Shown here: positions 63,214 to 64,000 of the stretch, one piece after another
Numbering within the stretch: position 1 is the first letter of the stretch
Layout: each line of letters begins with the position of its first letter
NCBI RefSeq assembly: GCF_024158025.1
Contig: NZ_JAMZEL010000011.1
Span: forward strand, 1 to 64,000
Direction: 5' to 3'
Origin: Runella salmonicolor
GTDB lineage: Bacteria > Bacteroidota > Bacteroidia > Cytophagales > Spirosomataceae
DNA: 64,000 nucleotides
Notes under the pieces: model-generated
Database searches by the model: none
What the model saw: only the letters and a program-made list of their open reading frames with translations
What the model was told of the DNA's origin: nothing
Program-made: the position numbers and the translations under genes

Positions 63214-63930
63214 ATGAACACCGTATTGAACAAAAAAGTCCGTTTTGAGGAATTAAACCTGATTGATTACCAGCAGGCCTGGGACTATCAGGAGAAGCTT
63301 TTGGCCGAAAATGTAGCCATCAAAGCCCACAATCGGAATGCCCCCACCGACCAACAACGCAGCACCACCAATCACCTGCTTTTCTGTCAGCATCCGCATG
63401 TCTACACGTTGGGCAAAAGCGGACATCCCGACAATTTATTGGTTGATGCAACACAATTAGCTGAAATAGAGGCCACTTACTATAAAATCAATCGTGGTGG
63501 TGATATTACTTACCACGGCCCGGGCCAATTGGTCGGCTATCCGATTCTGGACTTAGAGAATTTCTTCACCGACATTCACCGCTACATGCGTACGCTGGAA
63601 GAAGCCATCATCTTGACCTGCGCCGACTACGGTCTTTCGGCAGGGCGCATCGACGGACTGACGGGCGTGTGGCTGGATTTTGAAACCCTACAAAACCCGC
63701 GCAAGATATGCGCCATGGGCGTAAAATGCAGCCGTTGGGTCACGATGCACGGTTTTGCGTTTAATGTCAACACCGATTTATCGTATTTTGGGCACATCGT
63801 CCCCTGCGGTATCACCGACAAAGCCGTCACCTCTCTTCAACAAGAACTCGGCCGCGAACTCCCGATGGCGGAAGTAGAAGAAAAGGTAAAAGAGCATTTG
63901 GCGGAGTTGTTTGGGATGGAGTGGGTATAA
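63214..63930 (+). CDS. lipB: Lipoyl(octanoyl) transferase
   Basis: 238 residues. LipB moves octanoyl from acyl carrier protein to lipoyl domains of 2-oxoacid dehydrogenases. Motifs: HPHVYTLGKSGHPDNLL, INRGGDITYHGPGQLVGYPI at about 92-111, and NPRKICAMGVKCSRWVTMHG with the catalytic Lys164 at the RKI position, then FAFNVNTDLSYFGHIVPCGI with the acyl-carrying Cys198. The length is near the family norm. The start ATG follows directly on GTGATGT, where an earlier in-frame start is not apparent. It is complete in the window; the 70 bp that follow show nothing recognisable. Confidence 0.95.
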   Translation: MNTVLNKKVRFEELNLIDYQQAWDYQEKLLAENVAIKAHNRNAPTDQQRSTTNHLLFCQHPHVYTLGKSGHPDNLLVDATQLAEIEATYYKINRGGDITYHGPGQLVGYPILDLENFFTDIHRYMRTLEEAIILTCADYGLSAGRIDGLTGVWLDFETLQNPRKICAMGVKCSRWVTMHGFAFNVNTDLSYFGHIVPCGITDKAVTSLQQELGRELPMAEVEEKVKEHLAELFGMEWV

Positions 63931-64000
63931 TGGGTGCCGTTTTGGGAATTCTTTAGCCATAAAAAATTGGGCGGAGACAACACTGCCAAGGGCTGAATTT

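Overview
The window looks like chromosomal DNA of a Bacteroidota member, most probably order Cytophagales. A Runella/Spirosomaceae-type genus is my guess and is not proven by the sequence. The basis is two SusC/SusD pairs, a FecI-type sigma factor with a FecR anti-sigma factor, T9SS sorting domains of both types (gliding-associated C-terminal domain and type A), DUF4199 and LuxR membrane proteins, many lipobox signal peptides, and several exact TAnnTTTG -7 promoter boxes. I saw no rRNA, tRNA, CRISPR array, intact insertion sequence or prophage.

Layout. 1-1770 is a decayed zone: a sulfatase that has lost its catalytic N-terminus directly after an 18-bp direct repeat, then a short MFS transporter remnant with a nonsense codon and its old terminator. 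1854-10186 is a compact locus for a sulfated glycan: ECF sigma, FecR anti-sigma, SusC with an STN signalling domain, SusD and a complete sulfatase. 10300-17309 holds RlmD, a gliding-associated surface protein, a lipoprotein esterase, an SDR dehydrogenase, an SH3 membrane protein and a CHRD lipoprotein. 17441-26269 is mostly core metabolism on the minus strand: aconitase, a small lipoprotein, a phosphatase-superfamily enzyme translationally coupled to polyphosphate kinase, and gyrB. 26373-38260 carries a large FG-GAP/CRTAC1-type lipoprotein, a DUF5107-TPR protein, a Uma2-family protein and a second SusD/SusC pair without its own regulators.

38429-50551 is mixed housekeeping and accessory: M19 dipeptidase, a divergent App1-phosphatase and diacylglycerol-kinase pair, alanine dehydrogenase, TsaE, an SGNH hydrolase, a Gfo/Idh/MocA oxidoreductase, an SDR, a membrane-anchored LuxR regulator beside a DUF4199 protein, a 54-bp-period minisatellite, a lactate-oxidase-type flavoenzyme and an Mpo1-like protein. 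50667-54277 holds a papain-like protease with an acidic repeated tail and a T9SS-secreted protein. 54481-59585 is an apparent operon for periplasmic and cytoplasmic sugar or polyol oxidation (cytochrome c dehydrogenase, an unknown A+T-rich gene, a TIM-barrel isomerase, an SDR). 59773-63930 holds a glycine-rich RRM protein, a divergent DeoR/NudK pair with two operator-like repeats, a GlcNAc-kinase-like gene, a broken antitoxin gene next to dispersed repeats, and lipB.

The gene families are mostly familiar. The less explained material is the minisatellite at 48357-48736, the short palindromes inserted in frame at 27400-27470, the perfect 14-bp palindrome between sigma and anti-sigma genes, the orphan plus-strand terminator at 60443, the A+T-rich gene at 56351-56983, and the repeat-associated gene ruins at both ends of the window.
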